NCBI GenBank assembly: GCA_022820945.1
Contig: JAJEEP010000092.1
Location: 1-50,611, forward strand
DNA length: 50,611 nt
Source: Alphaproteobacteria bacterium
Lineage (GTDB): Bacteria; Pseudomonadota; Alphaproteobacteria; UBA828
Reading direction: 5' to 3'
Under the pieces are notes generated by a model. It was not told where the DNA came from and did not search any database. It saw only the letters and a list, made by a program, of their open reading frames with translations. Of this stretch, positions 28,635 to 36,023 are shown one piece after another (the first letter of the stretch is position 1; every line of letters begins with the position of its first letter). The translations under genes and the position numbers were made by a program.

Positions 28635-29870
28635 TCAGACATTGAGTAGGCCGATCAGTCGTTCGGCCATTTCCAAGGCAAATTCGGGATCGTTTATGTG
28701 CAGGTCTCTCTCATGCAACGTGACGACATCGCGCTTCAGGTTGTCGCGAATCGTCGCGAAGAGAACGCCATCGGTGTCCGGGTCGAAGAACGGTTTTCCC
28801 GGTGCGTCGATTCCCGAAATGCCCTTGAGCGGAAGATAGAGATGGACCGGCCCATGAGCTTGGTTGAGTTTCTCGCAGAGACGCTTGCCGAGGGCTCTGT
28901 TCTCCTCGGCGTTGGTTCTCATGACCGTGACGTTCGCGTTGTGCCGGTACAGGGTCCGCGAGCGATACTTCTCGGGCACCGTATCCATCGGCCCGAAATC
29001 GCAGACGTCGAGTGCGCCGACCGAAACCACCTGGGGGATGCCGGCCTGCCCGGCAGCCTGCAGACGCGTGGGGCCGGCACTGTGAATGCCACCGAGCAGA
29101 TCATCGACGATCTCCGACACGGTGACATCGAGAACCCCATCCAGGGCCTTGTTCGCGGCAAGCGCTTCGAGCGAACGCCCGCCGGTGCCGGCCGAGTGGA
29201 AGGGCAGCACCTCGATGCCCTCTTCCTCGAGGCGCTTCCGCGCGACGTCGACGCAGGGAGTCGTGACGCCGAACTGCGACGCGCCCACAACGGGTTTCTC
29301 GCTTTCGGATACCGGGGCGGTCGACTTGTTGACCATGCCGACGATGGCGCCGGCCGCATTACCCACCACCCGCGTAAACAACGAGTTGAGGCCGGCGATA
29401 TCGACGATCGGATACATCATGACGATGTCCCGGCCTGCGACGAGGCGGCTGGTGTCGCCACACGCCAATGTGGAGACCATGACCTTGGGCACGCCGATGG
29501 GAAGCTCATGCATGGCGGATGTGACCACGGTGGTTCCGCCGGAACCGCCGAGGCCGATGATGCCGTCCAGCCTGCCCTCGCGGTGGAGTTTCTTGACGAT
29601 GGCGCTCGCACCGGCAGCCATGGCCGTGACGGCGCGTCCACGATCCCCCGCCGCGCGCAACTCGTCGAGGCTCTCGCCGGCGGCGGCGGCCACGTCCCGC
29701 GCCGGTATGTCGGGCTGGATATTCGGCGCATGGATAATGCTCGTGTCGACCAAAAGAGTATTCACGCCTTCGGATGCAATTTGATCGCGAAGAAACGCAT
29801 ATTCTTCGCCCTTCGTGTCGAACGCGCCAAGGACTACAATCGTTCTCGCAGTTCCACTCCGACTTGTAAT
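28635..29870 (-). CDS. Tm-1-like ATP-binding domain protein (UPF0261), apparent ATT start
   Basis: The family is named after the tomato Tm-1 resistance protein and usually travels with the PEP-hydrolase-like barrel, as here; its chemistry is unknown. The N-terminal family signature (IVVLGAFDTKGEEYAFLRDQI) lies upstream of the first ATG, GTG or TTG in frame (GTG at 29765). The only well-placed start is an ATT at 29868-29870, preceded by AAGAGGAG and a 5-base spacer; a TAG closes the frame eight codons further up. From there the protein is 411 residues, the family norm, with IIGLGGSGGTTV, VSTLACGDTSRLV and HSAGTGGRSLEAL. The gene leads the operon and has a well-formed promoter at 29937-29964. 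Confidence 0.85.
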   Translation of the reverse strand: MTSRSGTARTIVVLGAFDTKGEEYAFLRDQIASEGVNTLLVDTSIIHAPNIQPDIPARDVAAAAGESLDELRAAGDRGRAVTAMAAGASAIVKKLHREGRLDGIIGLGGSGGTTVVTSAMHELPIGVPKVMVSTLACGDTSRLVAGRDIVMMYPIVDIAGLNSLFTRVVGNAAGAIVGMVNKSTAPVSESEKPVVGASQFGVTTPCVDVARKRLEEEGIEVLPFHSAGTGGRSLEALAANKALDGVLDVTVSEIVDDLLGGIHSAGPTRLQAAGQAGIPQVVSVGALDVCDFGPMDTVPEKYRSRTLYRHNANVTVMRTNAEENRALGKRLCEKLNQAHGPVHLYLPLKGISGIDAPGKPFFDPDTDGVLFATIRDNLKRDVVTLHERDLHINDPEFALEMAERLIGLLNV

Positions 29871-29936
29871 TTGTTCTCCTCTTGTCAGGAGCTACACCGG
29901 AGTATCAAAAACAAAAACCCATTTTCTCACATGTTT

Positions 29937-29964
29937 ATTGTAGTGCTCCACGAAAATCCATCAA
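29937..29964 (-). promoter_or_regulatory. Predicted promoter of the Tm-1-like operon
   Basis: On the minus strand, TTGATG (29964-29959) and TACAAT (29942-29937) are spaced by 16 bases. The -35 box overlaps the end of the 42-base element at 29962-30003. Transcription would start near 29930, leaving a leader of about 60 bases before the ATT start. Confidence 0.55.
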
Positions 29965-30003
29965 TAGCGTTGATCGGCGCTTGTCATAGGTCTGGCCGAT
30001 AAG
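29962..30003 (-). promoter_or_regulatory. 42-base conserved element, copy A, with GntR/FadR-like palindrome
   Basis: Read on the minus strand this element begins CTTATCGGCCAGACCTATGAC and ends CGCTATTG. Copy B at 32373-32414 matches it at 36 of 42 positions, with the first 21 identical. Within it, ATCGGCCAGACCTAT (29986-30000) is a near-palindrome around a central A, of the form AT-GGYC-A-GACC-AT, as bound by FadR-type GntR regulators. The element's end forms the -35 box of the Tm-1 operon promoter. It may also influence the divergent RraA-like gene at 30081. Confidence 0.6.
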
Positions 30004-30080
30004 ACATCATCATCCGTCTCGAACGGCGCCCGACAAGGAAAGCCCCGGGTCGCACGGCTGGGGGAAGGGAAGACAGCCGC

Positions 30081-30809
30081 ATGCCGCCGCCATCGGATGA
30101 GCCGCTGGCCGACGACACTCTCGAGCAATTGCGCGCCGTGAGCGTTGCCACGGTCACCATGCAGTTGCTCAAGCGCGGCCTGCGCCACACCTTCATTCAG
30201 GGCTCCCGCCCCTTGAATCCGCAGCACGCCCGTTTTGCGGCGGAGGCCTACACGCTGCGCACCGTCCCCATGCGTGAGGACCTCGGCACCCTGGCGGTTC
30301 TGGCCGATCCGGAATACCCCCAGCGCAAGGCCATCGAGGCCTGCCCGCCCGGCCAGGTGCTGGTCTGCGACAGTCGGGGCGAGCAACGCGCCGGAATGTT
30401 GGGAGACATCCTGACTACCCGGCTCATGGTGCGCGGGGTCGCGGCGTTCGTAACCGATGGCCCGATGCGCGACGCAGCCGCAGTCGCCGCCATCGAGTTT
30501 CCGACCTTCTGCACCGGCAGCGCCGCGCCCGCCAGCCTGGCCGCCCACTTTGCCGTCGCCGTGCAGGAGCCGATTGCCTGCGGCGGCGTCGCGGTATTCC
30601 CCGGCGACGTGCTGGTCGGCGATCCGGACGGTGTGTGCGTCATTCCGCGCGGCATCGCCGACGACGTGGCCCGCACTGCCGGCGAGCAGGAGCTGATGGA
30701 AGAATTCATTCTGGAGCGAGTTCGGGACGGTGCGCCGGTGCCCGGCACCTACCCACCCAACGAGGCAACACTGAAGGCGTTCGAGGCCTGGCGGCGCGAT
30801 CGCACGTGA
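30081..30809 (+). CDS. RraA-like family protein (possible 4-hydroxy-4-methyl-2-oxoglutarate aldolase type)
   Basis: The 242-residue protein has the RraA/HMG-aldolase core: SVATVTMQLLKRG, GDILTTRLMVRGVAAFVTDGPMRD and GDVLVGDPDGVCVIPRG. The arginine and aspartates of the GVAAFVTDGPMRD segment bind substrate and magnesium in HMG aldolases. True RraA regulators of RNase E lack part of this site, and the gene sits in a catabolic neighbourhood, so an aldolase, decarboxylase or hydrolase role is more likely. It is divergent from the Tm-1 operon, sharing a 210-base intergenic region, and converges on an MDR oxidoreductase gene. Confidence 0.82.
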   Translation: MPPPSDEPLADDTLEQLRAVSVATVTMQLLKRGLRHTFIQGSRPLNPQHARFAAEAYTLRTVPMREDLGTLAVLADPEYPQRKAIEACPPGQVLVCDSRGEQRAGMLGDILTTRLMVRGVAAFVTDGPMRDAAAVAAIEFPTFCTGSAAPASLAAHFAVAVQEPIACGGVAVFPGDVLVGDPDGVCVIPRGIADDVARTAGEQELMEEFILERVRDGAPVPGTYPPNEATLKAFEAWRRDRT

Positions 30810-30855
30810 CGCTCCGAGCGATCCTCCCGAAAGCGTCTGCCCAAACGTATCCAGA

Positions 30856-31779
30856 CTAGCGAACCGTCAGGACGAGCTTGCCCCTGAGGTGGCGGGACGC
30901 GCTGGTCGCGAGCGCGGAAGCGGCATCCTCGAGCGGGAAGGTGCGAATCTCGGGCACCCGGACGGCGCCAGACTCCACCAGCTCGAGGATGCGCAGCAGA
31001 TGCGGGCGGTCGCGCCCGACCCTGGGGCGGAGCGCGGCCACGTCGTCGCGCGGCGGCTCCGGCGCGCCCGGGCCCGAAGCGATGAACGCCGCGCGGCCTC
31101 CTGGCTTGAGCACGGCGAAGGAGCGCCGGGCCACATCGCCGCCCACGGTCTCGAACACAGCATCGCAATCCGAGACGGCTTCCGTGAAGTCCTGCGCCTT
31201 GTAGTCGATCACCTCGTCGGCGCCGAGGCCGCGCACGTAGTCCATGTTGCGGGCGCTGCACGTGGCGATGACATGCGCGCCGATGTGCTTGGCGAGCTGG
31301 ATACCGAATCCGGCGACCCCGCCGGCCCCGCCCTGGATCAGGATCGTCTCGCCGGGCTGCAGCGCCAGCGTGTCCTCGATTGAAACCACCGCCGTCAGAC
31401 CGATCAGCGCGAGCGCCGCCACATCCGTGTGTGAAAGATTGTCGGGCTTGCGCGCGACCAGCGCCGCCTTCACCGCGATCTTTTCGGCATGGGCTCCTTC
31501 CTGCCCTACGTCGCAGACGCCGAACACCGGGTCGCCCGGCGAGAATTCGTCGACGCCGTCTCCGAGCGCGGCGACCACGCCCGAAAAATCTCGCCCGAGG
31601 ACATAGGGAAAGTCGGCGATCCGGCTGTAGCGGCCCGCCAGCACCTTGCAGTCCGCGCCGTTGACGCTGGCGGCGTGAACGTCGACGACCATCTCGCCCG
31701 GCCCGGCCTCCGGGTCCGGCACATCGCCGTAGCGGATGACCTCGGGTCCGCCATGCCGCTCGAAATAGGCTGCCTTCAT
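30856..31779 (-). CDS. Zinc-independent MDR oxidoreductase (quinone oxidoreductase type)
   Basis: The 307-residue protein shows MKAAYFERHGGPEVI at the start, ASVNGADCKVLAGRY, PYVLGRDFSGVVAALG and the NADPH-binding ILIQGGAGGVAGFGIQLAKHIGA. There is no cluster of zinc-binding cysteines, which places it with zeta-crystallin/quinone reductases. It would reduce an enone or quinone with NADPH; the substrate is unknown. It stands alone on the minus strand, divergent from the cupin gene. Confidence 0.87.
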   Translation of the reverse strand: MKAAYFERHGGPEVIRYGDVPDPEAGPGEMVVDVHAASVNGADCKVLAGRYSRIADFPYVLGRDFSGVVAALGDGVDEFSPGDPVFGVCDVGQEGAHAEKIAVKAALVARKPDNLSHTDVAALALIGLTAVVSIEDTLALQPGETILIQGGAGGVAGFGIQLAKHIGAHVIATCSARNMDYVRGLGADEVIDYKAQDFTEAVSDCDAVFETVGGDVARRSFAVLKPGGRAAFIASGPGAPEPPRDDVAALRPRVGRDRPHLLRILELVESGAVRVPEIRTFPLEDAASALATSASRHLRGKLVLTVR

Positions 31780-31888
31780 CGCCGTCCTTCCTACCGCGCC
31801 TTCGGGCGGCGAAGTCTATCCGAGTTGCCGACCGTGTCACGCCGGCGGCGATGGCAGGCGCCGCGGAGGGGCCGGGACCGGCTGCCGC

Positions 31889-31916
31889 TTGACGGGCGGA
31901 AATCGCTGCGTACGTT
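31889..31916 (+). promoter_or_regulatory. Candidate promoter of the cupin gene
   Basis: TTGACG (31889-31894) and TACGTT (31911-31916) are 16 bases apart and 34 bases ahead of the cupin ATG. The -35 is good, the -10 poor. Confidence 0.35.
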
Positions 31917-31949
31917 CGGAACGGATGATTCAACCTGGGAGAATCGACA

Positions 31950-32285
31950 ATGGCCGGCGTGGGAACTGAATTGGTCTTCGAGAACGACAAGGTCGCCGTC
32001 TGGAACTTCGAGCTCGCACCGGGCGAGGAAACGCCCCTGCATACACATGAGCGCAGTTACATGTGGTACGCAATCTCGGGCGCGCCCTTGCAGGTGACCG
32101 ACGAGAACGGCAACGATATCGGCACAATCGACGTACCGACCGGCGGGATCTTCTCGCTGCTGGTGGACGGCGACGAAATCGAGGTCCTGTCCGAGCCAGG
32201 CAAGGGCATGCGCGTCCCCGCCCGTCACAAGGCCAAGAACGTCGGCACGACGCCCTATCGGGAAGTGCTGGTCGAATACAAGTAG
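31950..32285 (+). CDS. Small cupin-domain protein
   Basis: The 111-residue protein is a single cupin barrel. The first motif is PGEETPLHTHERSYMWYAISG, with a His-x-His pair and a following Glu that could bind metal. The second motif is degraded to MRVPARHKAKNVG, with one histidine. Such stand-alone cupins are often isomerases, lyases or dioxygenases in catabolic clusters. The ATG at 31950 has GGGAG eight bases upstream. I cannot name a substrate. Confidence 0.75.
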   Translation: MAGVGTELVFENDKVAVWNFELAPGEETPLHTHERSYMWYAISGAPLQVTDENGNDIGTIDVPTGGIFSLLVDGDEIEVLSEPGKGMRVPARHKAKNVGTTPYREVLVEYK

Positions 32286-32372
32286 GTCTCGGCCGCCGCG
32301 CCCTCGGCTGGGACGAGGCCGCCCCGCATACCAGCAAACCCGGAGCGCGTCGCCGCTAACGCTTCCGTCGCC

Positions 32373-32414
32373 CTTATCGGCCAGACCTATGACGGTTGCC
32401 GATCGGCGCTATTG
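32373..32414 (+). promoter_or_regulatory. 42-base conserved element, copy B
   Basis: This is the second copy of the element described at 29962-30003. Here it is on the + strand and oriented towards the monooxygenase/MetE-like genes, 142 bases before the ATG at 32557. The palindromic core ATCGGCCAGACCTAT is at 32376-32390. Its end runs into TTGAAA (32412-32417), a likely -35 box, as in copy A; the matching -10 around 32434-32440 is weak. Apart from this element, the gap 32286-32556 holds nothing I recognise. Confidence 0.6.
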
Positions 32415-32556
32415 AAAGCTGCCCACCCGACAGCACGATGTCGCCGACTCGTGTCGACAAGGCGCTGCCATCCTGTCGCAGGAGTCCGACTGGACGCGTG
32501 CGATCGCGATCCGAGCCGCGACGCACAGGCAAACACGAACGACGCAGGAGCAACCG

Positions 32557-32910
32557 ATGTCCATGAACGTTACCTGGATCGCCGAAGCCACGATCAAGCC
32601 GGGCAAGCGCGAGGAATTCGAGGCCGTCAGGAACGATCTCGTCGCGGCGACGTCGCAAGAGGAAGGCGCGCTGAACTACGAGTGGTACATCTGCGAGGAG
32701 GGCAAGGAAGTTTACATCTACGAGCGCTACGCAGATTTCGATGCAGCGGTTACCCACCTGAAGACTTTTGGAGCCCATGCCGACCGTTTCGTTGCGGCGG
32801 CCGACTTCACTCTCCTGACCGTGCTCACCGACAGGCCCGATGATTTGCGCGAGCACCTTGCAGGCATCAACACGGCGTTCCGGGTCCCCTGGGGCGGCTT
32901 CAAGAAGTAA
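32557..32910 (+). CDS. Antibiotic biosynthesis monooxygenase (ABM)-like protein, YgiN type
   Basis: The 117-residue ferredoxin-like alpha+beta domain has WIAEATIKPGKREEFEAVRN, ALNYEWYICEEGKEVYIYERYAD, and THLKTFGAHADRF. These small dimers oxidise quinols or polyketides without cofactor, or act as dimeric binding domains. The start at 32557 has GGAG upstream. The MetE-like remnant follows after 34 bases in the same direction, so they form one unit behind element B. Confidence 0.78.
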   Translation: MSMNVTWIAEATIKPGKREEFEAVRNDLVAATSQEEGALNYEWYICEEGKEVYIYERYADFDAAVTHLKTFGAHADRFVAAADFTLLTVLTDRPDDLREHLAGINTAFRVPWGGFKK

Positions 32911-32944
32911 CGCCAGCCCAGCCGGAGCCGGTTGGGAGGCCGCC

Positions 32945-33595
32945 GTGAAGAAGAGCACCGAGCGCATCCTGACCACCCATGTCGGCAGCCTGCCGCGACC
33001 AGACGATCTCGTCGCGTTGATGTTCGCCAAGGCCGAAGGCGAAGCGGTGGATGCCGCCTTGCTCGAGCGGAAGACTCAAGACGCGGTGGTCGAAGTCGTT
33101 GCCCGCCAGCGCGAGGTGGGCATCGACATCGTCAGCGACGGCGAGATGAGCAAGCCGAGCTACGCGACCAATGTCACCGAGCGCCTGACGGGCTTCGGCG
33201 GCACCTCGAACCTTCCCAAGCTGAGCGATATCCTGGAATACCCCAACGTCGCCAAGGTGTGGTTCACCGATCCGGGAGTTCAAAGCCTGAACAAGAACCG
33301 TCCCGCCTGCAACGGGCCGGTGAAGTCGAAGGGCATCGAGGGCGCGGAGACGGACATCACATGGTTCCGGAATGCGCTGGAGCTGGCTCCGCCCGAAGAT
33401 GCCTTCATGACCGCCGCATCGCCGGGGCTGGTCTCGATGTTCCTCGGCAACGTCCACTACGACACCGAGGAAGAGTTCCTGTACGCGATGGCGGACGCGA
33501 TGATGCCGGAGTACCAGGCCATCATCGATCTTCGCCTGAATTCCGTCGACGGCCGCGCGGTGCTGTGCGACGCCTTCAACCCATCCAGCGTCTGA
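32945..33595 (+). pseudogene. MetE-like (cobalamin-independent methionine synthase family) gene, 3'-truncated
   Basis: The first 195 or so residues match the UROD/MetE-like barrel family that transfers methyl groups or acts on CoM-type thiols: ILTTHVGSLPRPDDL, VGIDIVSDGEMSKPSYATNV, and AMADAMMPEYQAIID. Family members then continue with a zinc site and end near residue 370. Here the frame ends at 216 with an unrelated tail, LRLNSVDGRAVLCDAFNPSSV, and no continuation is seen in the other frames before the GMC gene. The zinc-ligand half is therefore missing and the product is probably inactive. The start is a GTG at 32945, after GGGAGG. Confidence 0.7.
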
Positions 33596-33608
33596 CCCTC
33601 GGCGCCGG

Positions 33609-35150
33609 TCAAAGACCGGAAAGAAGATCGCTGGCCCGTTCCGCGACAGCGACGATGGCCGCGTTGACCGGACCCGTCGTGAGGCTAGGGAGGATGGAGC
33701 CGTCAACGATATGAAGCCCTGGCACGCCTGCGACTGAAAGGTCGGGGCGGACGACGGTGCCGGGATCGGTCCCCATCCTGCAGGTCCCGATCGGGTGGTG
33801 GTGCGTGAACGCGGCGCGCTCGACGAACGCCATTTGCGTGTCCCGACTCGCGAGATCGCCGGGCTGCGGCAACAGCTCTTCGCCGCGCCACGACGCGTAG
33901 GCGTCGGCTCCGCCGAGGCGCCGCGCCCACCCGAGCGCTTCCAGAAACAGCGAGCGGTCCTCCGCTGCGCTGAGATAGGCCGGATCGATGATCGGCTTGT
34001 CGTGCGGGTCCGCCGAGGCAACGGTCAGACGGCCCCGGCTGCGCGGGTGCGTGATGCCAAACATCAACGTGTAGCCCTCGCCGGGCGCGGGAATCATGCC
34101 TGCAAGCGCCTCCGAAATCACGGGAAGCGTGACGCACGCCACCACGAGGTCCGGCGCGTCCCGGGGCATCTGCCCGCGCGCGTGGATATAGGTGAGCGCT
34201 TCCGAATGTTGCGTCGCGGTCGGCGGCAGCGGCCTGCGGGCGCGATACACGTTGCCCGCGGCAAGCAGGTGGTCCTGCAGGTTCTCTCCGACGCCGGGCA
34301 TGTCGCGTCGAACGCCGATGCCGAGAGCCGCAAGCCGGGCGCCCGGCCCCACACCGGATCGCATCAGGATGGCAGGCGTTCCGATGACTCCGGCGCACAG
34401 GACGACGGCGCGCCGGGCACAGAATCGGCGGGCCGTGGCGCCTTCCCGGGCATGCACCCCGGTTACACATCCGGTGTCGTCGAAGGCCAGCCGGTCGATG
34501 AGCAGGCCCGTCCGCAAATCGAGGTTCGCCCTGGCGCGAACGGCCTCGGTCAAGTAGGCATCGGCCACGCTCTGGCGCCGGTCCTCCACGATCGTGAGCG
34601 TGTTGAGCGTCGGCCCTGCCAGGTCCCGCCCATTGTGGTCGCGGATGGAATGGAGCCCGAGCTCCTTACCGGCCGCGCAGTGAGCGCGGGTGAGCGGGTG
34701 CGGCCTGGCGGGCTGGCAAAGGCGCACGGGACCCTCGCCGCCGTACCCCTCTTCGGGGGCAAAGGGCGAGGTTTCCGAACGAATGAAGTAGGGCTGGAGC
34801 GCGGCCCAGTCCCATCCCGTGGCGCCTGACTCGGCCCAGCGGTCGAAGTCTCTCGGATGGCCGCGCACATGCCCCATCGCATTCATCGCGCTCGTCCCGC
34901 CCACCACGCGCCCGCGCGGCCAGGGATGCGCGCGTCCCGCCGTGAAGCGCTGCGGCACGGTCTCGAAATCCCAGTCGATCTCGGTGCCTTGCAGAAGCGG
35001 CCAGGCGGCAGGATCGGAGATGTCGGGGTTCTCGGGTTCTCCGCCCGCCTCCAGCAGAAGAACGCGGAGGTCCGGCCGCTCGGTGAGCCTCGCGGCAAGC
35101 ACGCAGCCTGCCGACCCGGCACCCACGATGACGACGTCCGCCTCAGTCAT
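33609..35150 (-). CDS. GMC family FAD-dependent oxidoreductase (choline dehydrogenase-like)
   Basis: GMC enzymes oxidise alcohols through FAD. The 513-residue protein has the dinucleotide-binding start DVVIVGAGSAGCVLAARLTE, GRVVGGTSAMNAMGHVRGH, the GMC signature around CAGVIGTPAILMRSGVGP, and the C-terminal active-site region FTHHHPIGTCRMG plus HIVDGSILPSLTTGPVNAAIVAVAERASD. Full length. It is the last gene of the minus-strand series with the isochorismatase-like and glutamine-synthetase-like genes, separated by 132 bases. Its 3' end lies 13 bases from the truncated MetE-like gene, convergently. Confidence 0.9.
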   Translation of the reverse strand: MTEADVVIVGAGSAGCVLAARLTERPDLRVLLLEAGGEPENPDISDPAAWPLLQGTEIDWDFETVPQRFTAGRAHPWPRGRVVGGTSAMNAMGHVRGHPRDFDRWAESGATGWDWAALQPYFIRSETSPFAPEEGYGGEGPVRLCQPARPHPLTRAHCAAGKELGLHSIRDHNGRDLAGPTLNTLTIVEDRRQSVADAYLTEAVRARANLDLRTGLLIDRLAFDDTGCVTGVHAREGATARRFCARRAVVLCAGVIGTPAILMRSGVGPGARLAALGIGVRRDMPGVGENLQDHLLAAGNVYRARRPLPPTATQHSEALTYIHARGQMPRDAPDLVVACVTLPVISEALAGMIPAPGEGYTLMFGITHPRSRGRLTVASADPHDKPIIDPAYLSAAEDRSLFLEALGWARRLGGADAYASWRGEELLPQPGDLASRDTQMAFVERAAFTHHHPIGTCRMGTDPGTVVRPDLSVAGVPGLHIVDGSILPSLTTGPVNAAIVAVAERASDLLSGL

Positions 35151-35282
35151 GCCTGCGCCACGACGTTCAAGCCGGTCACCGCCTCGTCGGCGATGGCCTG
35201 CCTGGGGGCGTCCTTCATGCGGACGAAGTAGGTCCTGTGGATGGGAGCCGGAACCGAACTTGAACTACATGCCGGGAGCGCC

Positions 35283-35969
35283 TCAGGCAGAAACCGCCGC
35301 CGGACGCGCGGGGCGTAGGTGCTCCAGCTCTTCAAGCAGTTCGGCGGTGGTGCGGATCCGGCAATAGCCTTTGAAGCCCTTCAGGGCCTCGCGGTGGCGC
35401 TCATCCGAATGCGTGGCGCATGCGTCGTCGACCAGGGTCATGAGGAAGCCACGATCGCAGCCGTCGCGCACGGCGGTCTCGACGCACTGGTCGGTCAACA
35501 TTCCCATGACCATCACATACTCGACGCCGAGGTTGCGCAGCACGTATTCGCAGTTGGTCGAGTTGAACAGGCTCGAAGAGGTCTTCGGGATGACGATGTC
35601 GTCGTCTCCCGGACCCAATTCGTCGATGACCTCTGCCTCCCACGAGCCCTTGGCCGCGAAGATACCGGAGATCTTGTAGTCCAGGCCGCGGTCGCGGCCG
35701 TCCCGCGTCAGGCACTCGATTACCGTGTAGATCACCTCGATGCCGGCCTCGCGGCATGCGGCAATCAAGCGCTGTCCGTTCGGAATGACCACGTCGCGGA
35801 TTCGATCGTAGAGGTACTGATCGGCCGGGTTATCTGCGCGTCTCTCCGCGTCGTACTCGCCCTTCTGAAGGTCGACGACGAGCAGCGCCGTGCGCTCGGG
35901 CTCGACCGCCCGCTGCCTGAACGACACGTCGCCTTCCAGGGGAATGGCTTCGATCTCGTTGCGCTCCAT
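35283..35969 (-). CDS. Isochorismatase-like cysteine hydrolase
   Basis: The 228-residue protein has the triad of the family: aspartate in ALLVVDLQKGEYD, lysine in IVIPKTSSSLFNST and cysteine in GMLTDQCVETAVRDGCDRG. Such enzymes hydrolyse amides (nicotinamide, biuret, N-carbamoyl compounds, ureidoacrylate) or isochorismate. The ATG at 35969 has AGGAG eight bases upstream; the longer frame to 36002 has none. It follows the glutamine-synthetase-like gene by 54 bases. An amidase of the imported or modified substrate is a reasonable guess. Confidence 0.87.
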   Translation of the reverse strand: MERNEIEAIPLEGDVSFRQRAVEPERTALLVVDLQKGEYDAERRADNPADQYLYDRIRDVVIPNGQRLIAACREAGIEVIYTVIECLTRDGRDRGLDYKISGIFAAKGSWEAEVIDELGPGDDDIVIPKTSSSLFNSTNCEYVLRNLGVEYVMVMGMLTDQCVETAVRDGCDRGFLMTLVDDACATHSDERHREALKGFKGYCRIRTTAELLEELEHLRPARPAAVSA

Positions 35970-36023
35970 GTGTGTCGTCTCCTGTTTCTCAGGCCGTTTC
36001 ACGACGGCCGGCAGTTGCCTCGG

